From positions 46,729-53,223 of the forward strand of contig NYYG01000013.1 of the NCBI GenBank assembly GCA_002686685.1: DNA of 6,495 bases, written 5' to 3'. How positions within the stretch are numbered: the first letter of the stretch is position 1; every line of letters starts with the position of its first letter. The translations under genes and the position numbers were made by a program. This document shows, piece after piece, positions 6,298 to 6,495 of the stretch. The stretch is from SAR116 cluster bacterium (GTDB lineage: Bacteria > Pseudomonadota > Alphaproteobacteria > Puniceispirillales > Puniceispirillaceae). The notes under the pieces were generated by a model that searched no databases, was not told where the DNA came from, and saw only the letters and a program-made list of their open reading frames with translations.

Positions 6298-6495
6298 TCA
6301 GTCCAGCGGCGCCAGCAACGCATTCACCAGCGCCGGCGGCACATCAGCCACATGATCATGCCGCCATGCCGGCTTATGATCCTTGTCGATCACAGCGGCG
6401 CGTATCCCCTCGATAAAATCAGTCTCCGCAAATGACCGGTGGGTGAAACGATATTCCAGATCCAGCGCTGTTTCCATAGTCGGGTCGCGGCGCAC
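6298..6495 (-). CDS. 3-hydroxyisobutyryl-CoA hydrolase-like protein, C-terminal part
   Basis: Only the last 65 residues are in the window; the gene enters from the right edge, and the GTG at the edge (6493-6495) is an internal valine codon rather than a start. The segment LDLEYRFTHRSF, then DFIEGIRAAVIDKDHKPAWR, then a short HDHVADV tail is the characteristic C-terminal block of the ECH_2/HIBCH branch of the crotonase superfamily, which hydrolyses 3-hydroxyisobutyryl-CoA to free 3-hydroxyisobutyrate. The catalytic core lies outside the window and cannot be checked. The product would be the substrate of the gene 12 bp downstream (mmsB), which strongly supports this function. Some members of the branch are annotated simply as enoyl-CoA hydratase. 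Confidence 0.88.
   Translation of the reverse strand: MRRDPTMETALDLEYRFTHRSFAETDFIEGIRAAVIDKDHKPAWRHDHVADVPPALVNALLAPLD

Overview
The window is an ordinary stretch of chromosome from a Gram-negative bacterium, most likely an alphaproteobacterium. The base composition is moderately GC-rich (estimated by eye, high fifties percent). The Ppx/GppA-type protein has the C-terminal helical motif (DLCWNEHEDVRGD) that I associate with alphaproteobacterial members, and the 3-hydroxyacyl-CoA dehydrogenase is of the mitochondrial HSD10 type, also common in Alphaproteobacteria. Genus and species cannot be told from the sequence alone. All seven genes lie on the minus strand, so transcription runs from right to left.

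Right to centre (6495 to 2587): a tightly packed branched-chain amino acid / short-chain acyl-CoA catabolic operon. In transcription order it holds the C-terminal end of a 3-hydroxyisobutyryl-CoA hydrolase-like protein (cut by the window edge), 3-hydroxyisobutyrate dehydrogenase MmsB, a crotonase-family enoyl-CoA hydratase, an acetyl-CoA acetyltransferase-type thiolase, and an HSD10-like short-chain dehydrogenase. Gaps are 12, 26, 32 and 17 bp. The first two genes are consecutive steps of valine breakdown (3-hydroxyisobutyryl-CoA to 3-hydroxyisobutyrate to methylmalonate semialdehyde). The dehydrogenase and thiolase match the last two steps of isoleucine breakdown (2-methyl-3-hydroxybutyryl-CoA to 2-methylacetoacetyl-CoA to acetyl-CoA plus propionyl-CoA). 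The hydratase could serve either branch.

Centre left (2578 to 1067): an exopolyphosphatase/guanosine pentaphosphate phosphatase (Ppx/GppA) starts only 8 bp after the dehydrogenase stop and is probably read from the same transcript. It is not a catabolic enzyme. It more likely belongs functionally with the phosphate-signalling gene that follows.

Left (959 to 1, running off the edge): a PhoR-like sensor histidine kinase with a PAS domain, HisKA domain and HATPase domain. It has no N-terminal membrane segments and an altered G1 box. It follows a 107-bp intergenic region with a plausible promoter. It has no in-window stop codon, so a search for closed ORFs would miss it, but it reads open for 319 codons with all the family motifs.

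I saw no RNA genes, mobile elements, CRISPR arrays, attachment sites or convincing terminators. Nothing here amounts to an undescribed system. The points most worth a second look are the soluble, G1-variant PhoR-like kinase and the coupling of ppx to the end of a valine/isoleucine operon.
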